NCBI RefSeq assembly: GCF_018320785.1
Contig: NC_054882.1
Coordinates: 23,626,719-23,690,718, forward strand
Reading direction: 5' to 3'
DNA length: 64,000 nucleotides
DNA from: Cheilinus undulatus
Taxonomy: Eukaryota; Chordata; Actinopteri; Labriformes; Labridae
Both the position numbers and the translations under genes were made by a program. Positions 26,901-38,177 of this stretch are shown here, piece after piece; the stretch's first letter is position 1; the number at the start of each line of letters is the position of its first letter. The notes below the pieces were generated by a model. It saw nothing but the letters and a program-made list of their open reading frames with translations. It made no database searches and had not been told where the DNA came from.

Positions 26901-27912
26901 TTCTCACTTTGGATCCATTCAGTGCTTTTTCACTACTGACAGATGAGCCAGTCATCTCTGAGGTTAAAGAGTGAATTTACACTTTGCCAAGTTTCTAATG
27001 ATCATGTCATTAGGTTTTTTAATGAAGACTTTTCATAAACTAGGCATGTGTAAAACAGACTGAAAACAGGCAAAAAAGGGCTAAGTGTTGGCAGACCTGA
27101 GTATGTTAAAAGCTCACTTCGGTTTGGGTCTAGGTGAGTCCTAAGCACATATCTCTCCCACGCACCATTGAACTGTGGGAAGACAAGCGTGCCTCATGAG
27201 GGCTGCAGTGGGGGGAGGACGTGAGGGTGATGACACAGCTTATCTCCATCACAGTAAAATGAAAATAAACTACTGAAAACCTGAAAAACAGCAAAAGAGA
27301 TGGTCTCTTCAGGCACGGTGAGCACAAAGCTGTGAGCCCCCATACTCTGTGGGTCCCAGTGTTCGCGTTGAAGGAATGTGATGACATGACTGAGGGTTTG
27401 AAGGTCTGTTCCCACACCAAAGAAGAACCAGACAGAGAGGAACATCCTCCCTTTGATGGTCTGGAAGCAATACACACAAAGTTAGGATTAAACCATACCA
27501 GGACATTTACCAATGAGGCCCCTTTCACAAGGAAAAAAAGAGGAAACAACCATACCATCTCTACCTGCATGGACTCATACTGTTTCATCAAACAGTTATG
27601 CTTTTCTTATCTCTGGTAAGCTCTCCACTTTTACTATAATTCACCTGGTTTTACTTGACAGCAAGAGAGGCAATGCTGGCTATTGCAGGCTGATGAAAAG
27701 AAAGCCTGATAAGCCTCCATGATATCTACTCTAATTAAGCTTAATAGACAGTGATGTGTTGTCTTGCCAGGCGATGACCAAAACCTCTAGAAAGAGAAAG
27801 CAGCCTTTTGCTGTGAGACTTGACTAAATGCTATTTATCTCAAATTCAATATTGCCCACAGCAACTCAGAACTTGAAAGCTCCTAGTGGTGCAACCTTGG
27901 AGTGTCAAGTGA
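23945..27912. other. No gene seen: mnat1 intron 6
   Basis: No exon or repeat recognised with confidence. Two longish open frames on the minus strand (26461-26955, 164 residues; 27130-27591, 153 residues) are hydrophobic, contain no known motif, begin in low-complexity sequence and are opposed by several plus-strand frames; I treat them as chance. Confidence 0.5.
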
Positions 27913-27920
27913 GGCAGAAC

Positions 27921-28755
27921 TAGGCCTGGGCGATATGGCCTAAAAATCATATCGCGGTATTTTTCTTGCCTTTGACGATACAGTATTATATCACGGTATT
28001 ACAAAATTAAAAAGAGATAATGCTTTTTAATCTAAATTCAAGTGTTATTAACCCCCTTCTGCCCTTAAAACAAGCCTTTGATGGCATACTCAATTTATCT
28101 CTAAGTATGGGAACACAGAAAGCATGTTTTATTTTTTTAAGTCTCTCTAGGTTTACTTCTGTCTAACTGCTCTCCAAGTTTCATATTTCATCTCTAACCT
28201 GATGAGGTGTGTTAAGCTGCTAATGACTTGAACACGTTTCCTAGTGAAGGCGTTCACAATAAAAGCGTTTCAGAAAAATAACAGCCGCAGACTTTTGAAG
28301 ACCTTGACGGAAGTATTGTGTTTAGCATTGCGTTATCTTAGCTTTGGCTGCGGTTCAGAGAATACGGCTAGTTTACAGCAGCTTTTCTGGCCTCATTTAA
28401 CATCGCAGCCTGGATCTTTGACTCACTGTGGACTTCGAAAATAAAGTCGCAAGTTAAAAAAGACTTAAATGGTTGTTTATGCCGTTGTAAGAGGGAGCGC
28501 TGCAGCCCTGGCCTCTGCAACCAGCCAAAGCAGCACTTCGTTTGTGTCCATGTGCCTGCATTCACCCCAAACAGCACACTGACTTAGCTGCGGTACAGCC
28601 GTCAGACTTTGAGAGGAAAAAACCTGTGTTTCTGCCTGCTAACTCACACTAAGGCAGATACGATAACGTCCATAAAAAGCATTATTGTGATTGGTCGATA
28701 GAGTCCAAATCTCTACCGTAGGCCAAATTTATATCATTTATACTGCGCAACCCTA
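27921..28755. mobile_element. hAT-type nonautonomous element with perfect 8-bp target duplication
   Basis: Flanked by identical GGCAGAAC at 27913-27920 and 28756-28763. Termini are TAGGCCTGGGC and, complemented, TAGGGTTGCGC. The left part (GGGCGATATGGCC, ATATCGCGGTAT) is a common teleost repeat signature from memory. The 835-bp body has no transposase similarity. The exact duplication suggests a comparatively young insertion. Confidence 0.9.
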
Positions 28756-28787
28756 GGCAGAACTACCTTTAAACTTATTCAGACATA

Positions 28788-29982
28788 CACTCACTGGTCA
28801 CTTTATTAGGTACACCTTGCTAGTACCATGTTGGAGCCCCTTTTGCCATCAGAACTGCCTTAATTCTTCATAGCACAGTTTCAACAAGATTTTGGAAACA
28901 TTCCACAGAGATTTTGCTCCATACTGACATGATAGCATCACCCAGTTGCTACAGATTTGTCGGCTGAACATCCATAATATTAATCTCCCGTTCCACCACA
29001 TCCCAAAGGTGATATATTGGATTGAGATGTGATGACTGTGGAGGCCACTGGAATAAAGTGAACTCATTGTCATGTTCAAGACATCAGTCTGAGATTATTT
29101 GAGCTTTGTGACATGGTGCATTATCCTCCTCAGATGATGGGTACACTGTGGTCATAAAGGGATGGACATGGTCAGCAACAATACTCAGGAAGGCTGTGGT
29201 ATTTAAACACTGTTCAGTTGGTACTAAGGAGCCCTGGGTATGCCAAGAAAATATCCCCCACACCATAACATCACCACCAGCAGCCTGAACTGCTGATACA
29301 AGGCAGGATAGCGCCATGCTTTCATGTTGTTCATGCCAAATTCTGACCCTACCATCTGAATGTCACAACTGAAATCAAGACTCATCAGATCAGACAACAT
29401 TTTTCCAATCTTCTGTTGTCCAATTTTGCTGAGCACATGCAAACTGTAGCCTCAGTTTCCTGTTGTTAGCTGACAGGAGTGGCAGGTGTGTTCTTCTGCT
29501 GCTGTAGCTCTTCTGCTTCAAGGTTCGACATGTTGTGCGTTCAGAGATGGTATTCTGCATACCTTGGTTGTAACCAGTGGTTATTTGAGTTACTGCTGCC
29601 TTTCTATCATCTCTAAACCAATCTGTCTCTTCTTTTCTGACATCAACAAGGCATTTTTGTCCACACAACTACCGCTAACTGGATATTTGTCATTTTTCAA
29701 ACCATTCTCTGTAAACCCTAAAGATGGTTGTGTGTGAAAATCCCAGCTGATCAGCAGTTTCTGAAATACTCAGACCAGTCCATCTGACACCAACAACCAC
29801 ACCATGTTCAAAGTCACTTCAATCCCCTTTCTTCTCCATTCTGATGCTCAGTTTGAACTTCAGCAAGTCGTCTTGACCACGTCTACATGCCTAAATACAC
29901 TGAGTTGCTGCCATGTGATTGGCTGATTAGCTATTCGTGTTAGCAAGCAATTGAACAGGTGTATAAACCAGTGTACCAGTGC
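28788..29982 (-). mobile_element. Tc1-like transposon of the GTCACTTTATTAGGTACACC family, copy A
   Basis: The left end holds CACTTTATTAGGTACACC; the right end is worn (CAGGTGTATAAACC instead of the expected complement). The element sits 33 bp from the hAT insertion that ends at 28755. A second copy of the same family lies at 42830. Confidence 0.85.
28820..29839 (-). pseudogene. Tc1-like transposase pseudogene, copy A
   Basis: Begins MEKKGD then a TGA stop. Segments match Tc1-like transposase in order: RTCRTLKQKSYSSRRTHLPL, LQFACAQQNWTTEDWKNV, VMVWGIFSWHTQGSLVPTEQ, VADHVHPFMTTVYPSSEEDN and RIKAVLMAKGAPTWY before a stop at 28820. There are several frameshifts and a stop near the second catalytic Asp region. 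Inactive. Confidence 0.88.
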
Positions 29983-30593
29983 TTATACATATGCAAACAT
30001 TGGGTTCAAAATCATAATATGGCAAGGGTCAATCTGAACATGAAATAAAATTCATAGTAATACCACAACAAGATACCTGTGTACTTGCCATCAAGGCCTT
30101 TTTTTCAAAGCTAGATAGGACTCTACTTCACTTCTTGGTCACTGGCAAGAGCTTCATTATGATGCTGCCTGCTCCGTGGATACCATTTCCAAATAATCTT
30201 TAAAGGCCTGGATGTTTTTTACATGATTCATTTAAAATGCGCTTTTGGAAATTACTACTTAGATTTGAGCAAGCTATAAAATAAATGCCTGAAAAAGGTC
30301 ATGGTCCTCTTTGATTTTATTTTGCATAAAGGCCCCTTCTTGTCACTTTTGTCTGCTACAGTCGACAGAAAAATGCCCTGAATGGGTTTTTTGGTGGGCA
30401 AAGAATCCTAAAGAGCATCCAAACCTTAAAAAAATAGAACTAAGAAGACAAAGGGCTTAAAGCTGATAAAATGGGAAAAAAGTAGAATCCTAATGCTCTG
30501 ATATTACTGATGGCCTAGTGGTTAGGTTGTGCCCAAATCTAAATAATGACAAAAGCCCAAATATCAAAAAGAGGTAACAAGTGTTGCTCTCAC
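29983..30593. other. No gene seen: end of mnat1 intron 6
   Basis: AT-rich unique sequence before exon 6; the intron's 5' donor GTGAGA borders it at 30593. Nothing recognised. Confidence 0.5.
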
Positions 30594-30725
30594 CATATGG
30601 ATTCCAGTTGAAAATAGATTGGTGGGTTTGACCACCTGTTTCTGCTGCTCGATCTCAGTCTCCAGCTGGGCAGCACGGACTTTGTGTTGCGCCAGCAAGA
30701 TGGTGGCAGGAATTTTAGATTGCTC
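30594..30725 (-). CDS. mnat1: mnat1 coding exon 6
   Basis: A 132-bp exon, 44 codons, beginning EQSKIPATILLAQHKVRAAQ and ending LFSTGIHM. LLAQHK and FSTGI are shared with vertebrate MAT1 and lie at the end of the coiled coil, ahead of the C-terminal part that activates CDK7-cyclin H. The acceptor is TTTTTCCAG before GAGCAA and the donor ATG|GTGAGA. The coding phase stays at a codon boundary (231 codons so far). Intron 6 is about 13 kb. Confidence 0.94.
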
Positions 30726-31854
30726 CTGGAAAAACAAATGAGAATTTGATGATTTAATGAGAATGTAAATCAAGGTCAGTAACAGAATTAGCTGATTCTT
30801 GTACATGCTGAAGTCTTTTTTCTTTGTAACTCTTGTATGTTAGGTATGATGAAAAAAGCTCTATCCAACAAGACGGCCATCAGCACAAGGTGCTTTGCTT
30901 TCAGGCTAGCTGCCACATTATTGATGCAAGCCATATTAACAAAACTGTGGCACTGCAGGGGACGCTGCTTCAAGTGCACTGCGCCGCCTTCACCTCCATT
31001 AAACGCAAGGTCGGACGTTTCAATTTCTTCAGTGGAGTGTTGCCAAGCACAGAGGTCTAAGAACACAAGCCTCCTGTTCACTGAAACTGGAGGACACTTT
31101 GGATGGTGTAGACAGACGTGTTAGAACAGTCTGGGGAAGTCAGACAAACTAAAACCTCCATGACTAAAACCTTGCGATGGCATCATAGAAAATTTATATG
31201 AATAACACATACTTGGATTGGACAGTATGAGTAAATGACAGTTTCTCATTTTACAAAGATCTCGAGGTAAAAAAGTTCACAGTACATGAAAAAATGACAA
31301 GCAATGGAGGAAAAATGTGTAAATATATTGTTTATACTATCTAAGAATAATGATCCTAAAGTGTACTACAAGTCCTCAGCTGTGTCTTGTATCAGTCAGG
31401 AAGCTACTGCAGCAGCAAGGAATCTGAATGTATGTGAGCATGGAGAGCTACAGGGACATACAGATGTCAGCGCTCAGGATAGTTCCCTCAGGGGGGGTGG
31501 GAGCTGATCTCATCTGCCTACAGTCAACAGGCCCTGTGCCTTAAACAAACAAACACACAGCTTAGCCTGCTATCTGTCCTGGTCCTTCAGCAGCCCGCTC
31601 TACAGGAACAATCACTTCCAAAGCCTGCAGGTCAACACAATGGAGCCAGGAGGCTTTGGAATCACAGAATGAGAACAATGCAGCCTGCAGCACAATGACT
31701 GGTAATAAGCTCTTAATGATCTCACAGCCATGAACCCTCAGGCTCAGGGTGTGTGTGTGTGTGTTTATGTGTGTCAGACACGGCGCATCTGTCATAATGT
31801 GATGGCTTTTTGCTTCACCAGCCTGTAGACAAATGTAACATGTGTGCTCCTCAC

Positions 31855-31995
31855 CAGTTCATCCAGCAGAGCCTGCTTGTTCTTCCTCTTGGCCTGTAGC
31901 TGCCTCTGCTCCTCCTGAAGCACCTCCAGTCTGCGCTGCTCATTGTCCCTCTGCTCCAGCAACAGCAGCTCCTCCAGCTCCTCCTGCTCTCGCGT
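31855..31995 (-). CDS. mnat1: mnat1 coding exon 5, Glu/Gln-rich coiled coil
   Basis: A 141-bp exon, exactly 47 codons, starting [20 protein letters not shown] and ending [11 protein letters not shown]. It is strongly charged with Leu spaced for a long coiled coil, as in MAT1 of other vertebrates. The acceptor is CTCCTCAG before ACGCGAGAG and the donor CTG|GTGAGG. It sits in intron context rich in nonconserved sequence, so the abrupt similarity boundaries support the splice calls. Confidence 0.95.
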
Positions 31996-32649
31996 CTGAG
32001 GAGCGCAGAAACAAGAACAGGGATGTTGCACAAAAAAATCACATAATTGAAGGGGAGCATGAATTTAATGCCATGTTGTGGCTGACTCAACTCTCTTCTT
32101 TCTCAAACAACAAGAGCAAGATAAAACTTTCCTCTGTTATTTTTCAAACAATAAAACAATGAGTAATAAAGGTATGATATGTAGACTTTTTGGACAGAAA
32201 TGTCTACATTAATTTAAAAAATACTACTCCTGTTACATGGATTTTTAGACGAGCCAGAGATATTCTTAATTCTTGTCCTTGTAACAGTCCATGCCTTCTG
32301 CCATGAGGGACAAGACTTGTTTATCTTTTATGTGGAAATACTGGGTGTTATGCCTGCTACATAGGGAAGCATGAAATTCTACAAGAATTGTCCTCTTTGT
32401 TGTTTAATCTCACTCAATGTTTTGTGCTACTTACTTATAATGGACCAGAATTATTCTCTGCCATCAGCTGCATGCTCTGATGGTCATGCTCTCCATGTAA
32501 CATGTAACTCCATCCTGAAGCCCCTTTAACAATGTGGCCCCACAAGATATTTCCAAGACATGTATAAGAGAAGTGCTGCTCAGCTCCATCCACCTCCACT
32601 GCTTACTTGTTAATTTGAATCAAGTTGTCTTTTCTACAACATGCACATA

Positions 32650-32882
32650 AGGTTTATTCACTAAAATGTAAATCACTGTTTTGTTGAATGGAAGAATTTC
32701 ACGTAATGAGGAAGACAAGCTGTTAAAAATGGCCTTCCTGGTTAATGCTGGGCAATCTCAGAATGCTTTGTGACCAGTTTAAGCACAAACATGGAAGGCC
32801 ACTCTTAACAGCTTTTTTTCCTCATTATGTGAATTTCATCCATAAAAAAAATTGGTGATGTACTGTTTAGTAGATACAGCTT
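32650..32882. repeat. Long foldback repeat in mnat1 intron 4
   Basis: The inner arms 32694-32738 and 32793-32837 are complementary at 39 of 45 positions, with a 54-bp spacer. Weaker complementarity continues outward to about 32650 and 32882 (for example ACTAAAATGTAAATCAC against ACTAAACAGTACATCAC). The structure is that of a foldback MITE; no target duplication was found. Confidence 0.75.
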
Positions 32883-33078
32883 CTGCAGTTCGGTTTTTAT
32901 TAAGATAAGAGTCCTCAATTCAAAAGGAGAAGCAGCAGATTGGGCAGAGCTGAGCAGTGTCTCCAGTTGGTCATCTTCTGTTACTGTTTTGATTGAGACC
33001 CCCTACCGGTGGAATTTTACACACTATGCCTTGTATTAAAGTAATATGCATGTGTGGAAAAATACACTTGATACATAC

Positions 33079-33182
33079 AAGTTTAGCCTTATTCCTCTGG
33101 ATGATGTCTCTGTTCTCCCTCTGGTACTGCTCCATCCTCAGCTTGGTATTCTCTACATCAATGTTGTTTGTCAGGTTGAACA
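33079..33182 (-). CDS. mnat1: mnat1 coding exon 4
   Basis: A 104-bp exon encoding [20 protein letters not shown] and then [15 protein letters not shown], the MAT1 central coiled-coil region. The acceptor is TGTGTGCAG before TGTTCAAC, the donor CTT|GTATGT. Cumulative coding length through this exon is 420 bp, exactly 140 codons, so exon 5 starts on a codon boundary, as observed. Intron 3, upstream in transcript terms (33183-36635), contains an L2-type LINE fragment and a Tc1-like transposon. Confidence 0.95.
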
Positions 33183-33369
33183 CTGCACACAGGAGACAAA
33201 AACTAGGTTAAGGGGCCAGCACACTCAAAAGCTGAAGATGCCTCAGAAATCCCATCTGCCTGCACCTCTCTCACATCTGAATGAAAGGGTTGTTTCAAAC
33301 CATTTCTATGACTTTATTCACTGGGTAAAGCAGAGGTAGGGAAGGAGTCCTGGCGTGATATTTTAAGTT

Positions 33370-34563
33370 CTGTTTATTAAATATTATCTATAACGCACCT
33401 TTTGTACAAATTCAATTGCAGTTCAAAGTGCATTACAAGAGAGCAGAGAGGTGACTGATGAAAAGATGGTGAAAGGATTGAGAGATGAAAGCAAACCAAT
33501 ATGAATTTAATAAAATATGAAACATATGACTGATTAAAATAAGAGTTAACTAAAACAATAAAAGACAATAAAAGTTAACAATATATATAAATGATTAAAT
33601 GCCTATTAAATTGGACAATAAGACATTCAATAACCATAACAAAAATACTGAAAACTATGTATTAAACTTTAAAATTTGAAATTAAAAGTAGAATAGAATA
33701 ATGATGTTGATAATAATTATTATAACATGATTAAGTACTACATAAAAGCCAGACTGAGTAAGTGGGTTTTTAGAATGCATTTGATGCTATCAGCTCCTCA
33801 GGAAGGGTGTTCTATCATCTCGGGGTTTAACAGGTAAAGCAGCATCAACGTTTTTGTCCTGCTCTGTGTAACAGCAAAGTCAGAAGTACCAGAGGATCTG
33901 AGGGGCTGTCCTAGTTCATAAACTGAAATCATATTCAATAGGTAGTGTGGTGCAAGGCCATGAATCCCTTCATAAACTTATAAACAAATTAGGCAACCAG
34001 TGCAAGGACTTTAAATTGAGTATCATGTGAGCTCTTTTTGGTCCTAGTCAGTACTAATGCAGCAGAAATGTGAATTTATTGAAGCTGACTGATTGAATTC
34101 TTAGGTACATCAGAAAAGAGAGCATTACAGCAGTCCAACCTGTCAGTTATAAATGTGTGCATACAGCTCTGTGGCTCAGAGAGAGAGAAATGGCCTTACT
34201 TTGGCGATGTTTTTCAATTGATAAAATTCTGTTATGATGACATCCCACACATGATTACCTTAAGTTTTGCCAATGGGTCTAATCCTGTTTTGTAAAGTTT
34301 GGGGGTCAATATCTCTCTCTGAACCTTTGAACAAATTATAAAACTTTTTGTCCTGGTTGAACTGCAAAAAATTCCATGACATCCAGGCTGTTACACATAG
34401 AAGACGATTAAAAGAGTGAGTCTGTTTGTCTGGTGTCATCTGGAGACACAGCCACAAAGAGTTGAGTGTCATCAGCATGGCTATGGGAGAGATGCCATGC
34501 CTCCTGATGGCTAAAAAGTACAAATTAAAAAGCAACAGGCCTAAAACTAATCCTTATGGTGCT
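33370..34563 (-). mobile_element. L2-type LINE 3' fragment
   Basis: Read on the minus strand, the right end gives LGLLLFNLYFLAIRRHG, then (with a frameshift) SHADDTQLFVAVSPDD, a YADD-type reverse transcriptase active-site box, then WMSWNFLQFNQDKK and FITDRLDYCNALFSDVP. These are in the order of the C-terminal half of a CR1/L2 reverse transcriptase. Frames are broken. The 3' part carries the TATAACGCACCTTTTGTA and GTTCAAAGTGCATTACA strings seen in teleost LINE tails. The 5' part is cut off where a Tc1-like element begins. Confidence 0.8.
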
Positions 34564-34576
34564 AAATATATGCTAT

Positions 34577-36062
34577 ATGCTAAATGCCAGAATAATGAGA
34601 CAGATCATTTTTTAGACAATTTTTTATTATTTTCTTGAGAGTTAGAAGTTTACATACATTTCATTAGTATTTGGTAGCATTGCCTTTAAACTGTATGACT
34701 TGGGTTGAACGTTTTGGATATGCTTCCACAAGCTTCTCACAATAGTTTGCAGGAATTTTGGCCCATTCCTCCCGGCAGAACTGGTGTAACTGAGCCAAGT
34801 TTGTAGGCCGCCTTGCGCACACATGCCTTTTCAGCTCTGCCCATAAATTTTCAATGGGATTGAGATCAAGGCTTTGTGATGGCCACTCCAAAACACTGAC
34901 TTTGTTATCCTTAAGCCACTTTGTAACCAGTTTGGCAGTATGCTTAGGGTCATTGTCCATTTGGAAAACCCATTTGCACCCAAGCTTTAACTTCCTGGCT
35001 GATGTCTTGAGATGCTGCTTCAGTATATCCACATAATGTTCTTCCTCATGATGCCATCTATTTTGTGAAGTGCACCAGTCCCTCCTGCAGCAAAACAACC
35101 CCACAACATGATGCTGCCACCCTCATGTTTCACAATTGGGATGGTGTTCTCAGGCTTGCAAGCTTCCCCCTTTTTTCTCCAAATGTAACGATGGTCATTA
35201 TGGCCAAAAAGTTCAGTTTTAGTTTCGTCAGACCACAGAACATGTCTCCAAAAATTAAGGTCTTTGTCCCTGTGTGCATTTGCAAACTGTAATCTGGCTT
35301 TTTTATGTTTCTTTTAGAGAATTGGCTTCTTTCTGGGAGAGTGGCCTTTCAGCCCATGTCGGTACAGGACTCGTTTGACTGTTGATAATGACACACTCTT
35401 ACCAGCTTCAGCCAGCATCCTCACAAGGTCTTTTGCTTTTGTTCTTGGGTTGAGATGCACCTTTCGGACCAAAGCACATTCATCTCTGGGACACAGAACC
35501 CGTCTCCTTCCTGAGTGGTATGATGGCTGGACATTCCCATGGTGTTTATACTTGCGTATAATTGTTTGAACAGATGAACGTGGCACCTTCAGGCATCTGG
35601 AAATTGCACCAAAGGATGAACCAGAATTGTGCAAGTCCACAATTCTCTTCCTGATATCTTGGCTGATTTCTTTTGATTTTCCCATGATGTTACACAAAGA
35701 AGCAGTGTGTTTCAGGTGTGCCTTAAAATACATCCACAGGTGTGCCTCTAATTAACTCAAATGTTGTCAATAAATCTATCAGAGGCTTCCAAAGACATGA
35801 CATCATCATCTGGGTTTTCCCAAATTGTTTAAAGGCATAGTAATCTTAGTGTATGTAAACTTCCGACTTTAAAGAACGTAATAAAAATTGTCTAAAAAAG
35901 AATCCTTTTCTCATTATTCTGGCATTTAGCAAATAGAAATAATTTTGGTAATCCTAATTGACCAAAAACAGGAAAAGTTTAATCTGATTTAATGTTAGAC
36001 GGTGAGAAAAAAAAGTTCATGTGCCTTTTTATATAGCGTATGTAAACTTCTGGTTTCAACTG
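34577..36062 (-). mobile_element. Tc1-like transposon lacking its left outer end
   Basis: The right end, complemented, is CAGTTGAAACCAGAAGTTTA, a standard Tc1 TIR. Inner repeats GAAGTTTACATAC occur at both sides (34646-34665, 35850-35870). The left side starts only at the inner TGCTAAATGCCAGAATAATG arm, so about 120 bp of the left terminus is missing, at the junction with the L2 fragment. It lies in mnat1 intron 3 in the sense orientation. Confidence 0.9.
34664..35685 (-). pseudogene. Near full-length Tc1 transposase, frameshifted
   Basis: From the ATG at 35685 the frame MGKSKEISQDIRKRIVDLHN runs through the helix-turn-helix and SGRRRVLCPRDE to about 35314 before a break. A second long frame to 34664 carries QMDNDPKHTAKLVTKWL (second Asp) and [14 protein letters not shown] (third Asp/Glu region, first residue of the box altered to L), ending TQVIQFKGNATKY. 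Total span 1022 bp equals about 340 codons, the normal Tc1 length, so only small indels separate it from a continuous frame. The first catalytic region lies in the disrupted middle. Confidence 0.9.
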
Positions 36063-36635
36063 TGGGTAATGTAAAATTCCACTGATACACTGGAAACATC
36101 AGATACAAAACTATAAATTTATGCTGATATCAACCTGTGAAGGAAAATAATCCCATCTTCAGAGTTGCTAGAGGTCAAACTTGAGTGAAATAAAAATGGT
36201 AAAGACCAGCCAAGAACACAAAATAAGTAAAACTGTTTACATCGAACCTTTCGGATCCAACCATCAAGCTGTTTATATTCTGTAGTGCAGGTATGAATTA
36301 TTATTTTGCTACAGAAACTGATTATTTGAGATTTACCCTTTCACATTTTAGCTGTTCCTTTCAAGGTCAAGTAAATCTGACATTAACTGCAGCTTTACAA
36401 ACACCTCTAATAGTAGTCTATTGGAGAAAAGGGTTTGGGGCCAGAAGGGATTTTTTGTTGCGTACATTTATGCTAAAAGTCTATGGTGGGTTTCTAGTAA
36501 AATGTTTTGGGAGAGCTATGCTCTGATTCATGCCCTTAATTGGCATTAAAAACCAAAACAGCCCCTGGGAAGCCAGAGTCAAGAAAAAAATCATTTCACC
36601 ATTACAGTATAAGGCTTTCATGCTCGTGCTCCTAC

Positions 36636-36709
36636 CTATGTCCTCCACTTGTTCCAGGTAGTCGTTGTACTCTCTCAGGCTGGGGAAGTCAACATCTCTC
36701 TTGTTGTAT
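36636..36709 (-). CDS. mnat1: mnat1 coding exon 3
   Basis: A 74-bp exon encoding about 25 residues: IYNKRDVDFPSLREYNDYLE followed by QVEDI. It matches the MAT1 segment just after the RING, the start of the helical middle region that contacts TFIIH. The acceptor is CTGCAG before ATACAAC and the donor is ATAG|GTAGGA. The trailing G completes Val106 with exon 4. Intron 2 (36710-37103) is only 394 bp and holds no recognisable repeat. Confidence 0.95.
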
Positions 36710-37103
36710 CTGCAGTGGAAGAACACAATGATGATCCAAATAATAAAACCAGATAAAAGCAAATATGCACCAACATTAATAGCTTCCATTAAATCAACCG
36801 TTTTATAATACCATGTCTGCATGCTGCCTAATAGACACCCATTAGATGTCAATTAAGGGGCTATTAGAGGAGTGATGAGAGGGAGAGAAGGGAGGCAGGG
36901 AGGGGCTGAGGAGTAAAAACCTGGCAGGGAAAGAGCCTTCCCGTTTGAGCCCCCCCTGGGGAGCCTCATTGTCTACAAAACAAACAGTGTAATAAGAAAG
37001 ACAAAGGTGGCTTAAGAAGAGGGAGGAGGCATGAGATGACACATAAACACACAGAGAACCGCACCCCTCTCCCTCACTCCCAGCACGCCCCCTCTTCACT
37101 CAC

Positions 37104-37256
37104 ATCTTCAGCACCTTCTTGCGAATCTCCACCTCCTTATCTACAGTCGGGTCCTCGAAGAGCTGCACACGGAAGTTGCTCTTCCTCAAGGGCGTGTCAC
37201 ACTGCACACAGTTACCTGAACCACGCACAAACAGCATCTCCACACAGTTCTCGCAC
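37104..37256 (-). CDS. mnat1: mnat1 coding exon 2, RING finger second half
   Basis: A 153-bp exon encoding residues 30-80 and two bases of the next codon. It supplies the remaining RING ligands C31, C34, C46 and C49 (CENC, NCVQC), then the family signature [19 protein letters not shown]. The acceptor reads TTGTCACAG before G-TGC-GAG and the donor is AT|GTGAGTG. It joins exon 1 in frame to give GHTLCENC, as in vertebrate MAT1, and leaves AT- to be completed as Ile by exon 3. All eight zinc ligands expected of the RING are therefore present. Confidence 0.96.
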
Positions 37257-38177
37257 CTGTGACAACAATGGAAAAAAAAAAACAAGGAGAACACCATCAA
37301 GCTGACTGAGATGTTTCCAGAACATGTGTGGGCATACATGGCTGGTGAAATACATTTTTCCTCAAAGTGAAGCAAATTTGTGCTTTTTTTAACGTCTGCA
37401 AGCTACCATCAGGCACAGTGGGTGATAATGGGGCATATGAATATTTCCTCTGAGTGCTCAAAGATGGCCTGGATTACGATAGGAATGTCGATTAGGCTGC
37501 CTCCAACTCTCAGACAAGAGGAAATTAGTCTGACACCCCATCAGTGGAGTGTCTGTCTGCACTGGAAAAACATTTGCGTTATTGTTATTTCAACAGACCT
37601 CAGTCATTCTGCCACGTTGCATAATGTGATAAAATCCAGTCATTCACAGTATAGCCTATCATTAGAGGAGGGGACTCTTACATAACCTTAAAAAAGCGAG
37701 GACACCCAATTGACGTCTTCTAACACACTTTTTGGGAATTTTGGAGATGAATCGTGTATTTAAAGACCTTCACTTAGATAAATATGTTCACTAACAAAAG
37801 CAACAGCATGCCTATATATATTTCTCCCTTTTCTGTTATAAATCATCCCTAATACTGGGGTTTAACAACACTAAAACATTAACTTTTAATGCAATACAAG
37901 AAAAAGTCAAATGATACTGATACCTGTTTCAGAACTACGGCAACAACAACTGTTGAAAGCACACAGTACTGAGTAATTTCTTGTTTTTATTTACCAAAAA
38001 TGACAAACTTTTGCACAGTCTCCAAAATTTCACAAGTGCACTGGCAATATAATGGCATCAGTACATTTTCAATGTATTCGTGCAATTTAGACCATGACCA
38101 GACTAAAAGTCTAGAGTCTACAACCTTTATTCCATGAGGAAGATGAGACTAAAATTCGCCAAAAATAAATCTAAAAT
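37257..38177. other. No gene seen: first part of mnat1 intron 1 (3' end)
   Basis: Only the exon 2 acceptor tract at 37257-37285 is functional by inspection. The rest is unique AT-rich DNA without recognised repeats. Confidence 0.5.

Noticed and set aside
26461..26955. 164-residue minus-strand open frame
   Set aside because: No recognisable domain, hydrophobic composition from reverse-complemented purine-rich DNA, competing frames on the other strand.
27130..27591. 153-residue minus-strand open frame
   Set aside because: No motif, no similarity known to me, overlapped by several other frames; no splice or promoter context.
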